Under the pieces are notes generated by a model. That model was not told the origin of the DNA. It did no database searches and worked only from the letters and a program-made list of their open reading frames with translations. A DNA stretch of 64,000 nt from Gelidibacter salicanalis (GTDB lineage Bacteria > Bacteroidota > Bacteroidia > Flavobacteriales > Flavobacteriaceae). Each line of letters begins with the position of its first letter. The stretch's first letter is position 1. The position numbers and the translations under genes were made by a program. This document shows positions 63,650-64,000 of the stretch, in pieces. The DNA lies in the NCBI RefSeq assembly GCF_007997285.1, contig NZ_VORX01000002.1, positions 310,001 through 374,000 on the forward strand. Direction: 5' to 3'.

Positions 63650-63658
63650 TATTTTCAA

Positions 63659-63666
63659 TATATTTG
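63659..63666 (+). promoter_or_regulatory. Bacteroidota -7 box of mraZ
   Basis: TATATTTG, an exact TAnnTTTG match, 33 bases before the TTG start of mraZ and 9 bases after the last operator repeat. Confidence 0.55.
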
Positions 63667-63699
63667 AATCTTAGTCGTTACTAAAACAAACAAAAGCTT

Positions 63700-64000
63700 T
63701 TGAACTCATTGATAGGGACATACGAATGTAAAGTTGATGCCAAAGGTAGGCTTATGTTACCTGCTGCGATCAAAAAACAGCTGTTACCTGCACTTCAAAA
63801 CGGTTTTGTTTTAAAAAGAGCGGTTTTTCAGCCCTGTTTAGAATTGTATCCAATGACCGAATGGGAAACGTTGATGCAAAAAATGAACAAGCTTAATCGC
63901 TTCAAAAAGAAGAACAACGATTTTATCAGACGATTTACTGCAGGAGTGAAAATGGTGGAGGTAGATAGCGCAGGTCGTTTATTGATTCCGAAGGACTTAA
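63700..64000 (+). CDS. mraZ: Transcriptional repressor MraZ (3' end outside window)
   Basis: The first 100 codons of MraZ, the AbrB-like regulator at the head of the division and cell wall cluster. LIGTYECKVDAKGRLMLPA is the first SpoVT-AbrB-like motif, and VEVDSAGRLLIPKDL at the window edge is the second DxxGR repeat. No ATG fits; the start is probably TTG at 63700 (another TTG is at 63709). It is preceded by its own three-repeat operator, which suggests autoregulation. Confidence 0.92.
   Translation, partial: MNSLIGTYECKVDAKGRLMLPAAIKKQLLPALQNGFVLKRAVFQPCLELYPMTEWETLMQKMNKLNRFKKKNNDFIRRFTAGVKMVEVDSAGRLLIPKDL

Overview
The window is about 40% GC and reads as chromosome of a member of the Bacteroidota, almost certainly a Flavobacteriaceae. 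The grounds are protein families typical of that group (lipoprotein TamA-like TamL beside a very long TamB, a GYDIA-type GHMP kinase, an arsenosugar-type cluster, class II HMG-CoA reductase), Bacteroidota-type promoters (TTTG, 19 bases, TAnnTTTG) and many lipoproteins with short SSC-like lipoboxes. There are no prophages, CRISPR arrays or intact insertion sequences. Genus cannot be called from the sequence alone.

Layout. 1-3405: end of the mevalonate pathway (mevalonate diphosphate decarboxylase, mevalonate kinase), a UbiA prenyltransferase and a pseudouridine-synthase-like protein that has lost its catalytic aspartate. 3852-7581: a polyamine operon (arginine decarboxylase, agmatinase, deoxyhypusine-synthase-like enzyme, small acidic protein). 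7850-8745: a VOC protein and a small secreted protein. 8740-16223 (minus strand): glycosyltransferases, a membrane 4Fe-4S protein and an FAD oxidoreductase, with a nonsense-mutated REP-associated (RAYT) transposase between two palindromes. 16315-18089: a GH113-like lipoprotein and a metallophosphoesterase.

18092-24704 (minus): an arsenosugar-biosynthesis-type cluster (ArsS radical SAM enzyme, CxxC peroxidase-like protein, rhodanese, TIGR04282- and TIGR04283-type glycosyltransferases, purine nucleoside phosphorylase, sterol-desaturase-like hydroxylase, DUF547 lipoprotein). No ArsM-type methyltransferase is seen, and an 87-bp tandem repeat lies between two of its genes. 25070-33093: guanine deaminase, TamL, TamB. 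33299-36364: fasciclin lipoprotein, bile-acid-symporter-like transporter and small genes. 36834-36909: tRNA-Phe with a clear promoter and terminator. 37052-44980: CoaX, outer-membrane protein, TPR protein, LptC, CorC-like protein and PpiD-like isomerase, forming an envelope-biogenesis block.

45064-47360 returns to the mevalonate pathway (GYDIA kinase, HMG-CoA reductase). With the left end, this gives all four steps from HMG-CoA to isopentenyl diphosphate if the GYDIA protein is the phosphomevalonate kinase. 47507-53058: a dipeptidyl peptidase followed by two POT peptide transporters, a peptide-uptake module. 53190-63402: thioredoxin, ComEC, two NlpC/P60 lipoproteins, LpxB, SurE, tail-specific protease, EngB and an alpha/beta hydrolase. 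The window ends inside mraZ, the first gene of the division/cell-wall cluster, preceded by a three-repeat MraZ-type operator.

The most interesting points are the arsenosugar-type cluster with its unusual extra genes and missing methyltransferase, the catalytically degenerate RluB-like protein, the deoxyhypusine-synthase-like enzyme placed to make homospermidine, the RAYT pseudogene with its palindromes, and the GTGGT version of the MraZ operator.
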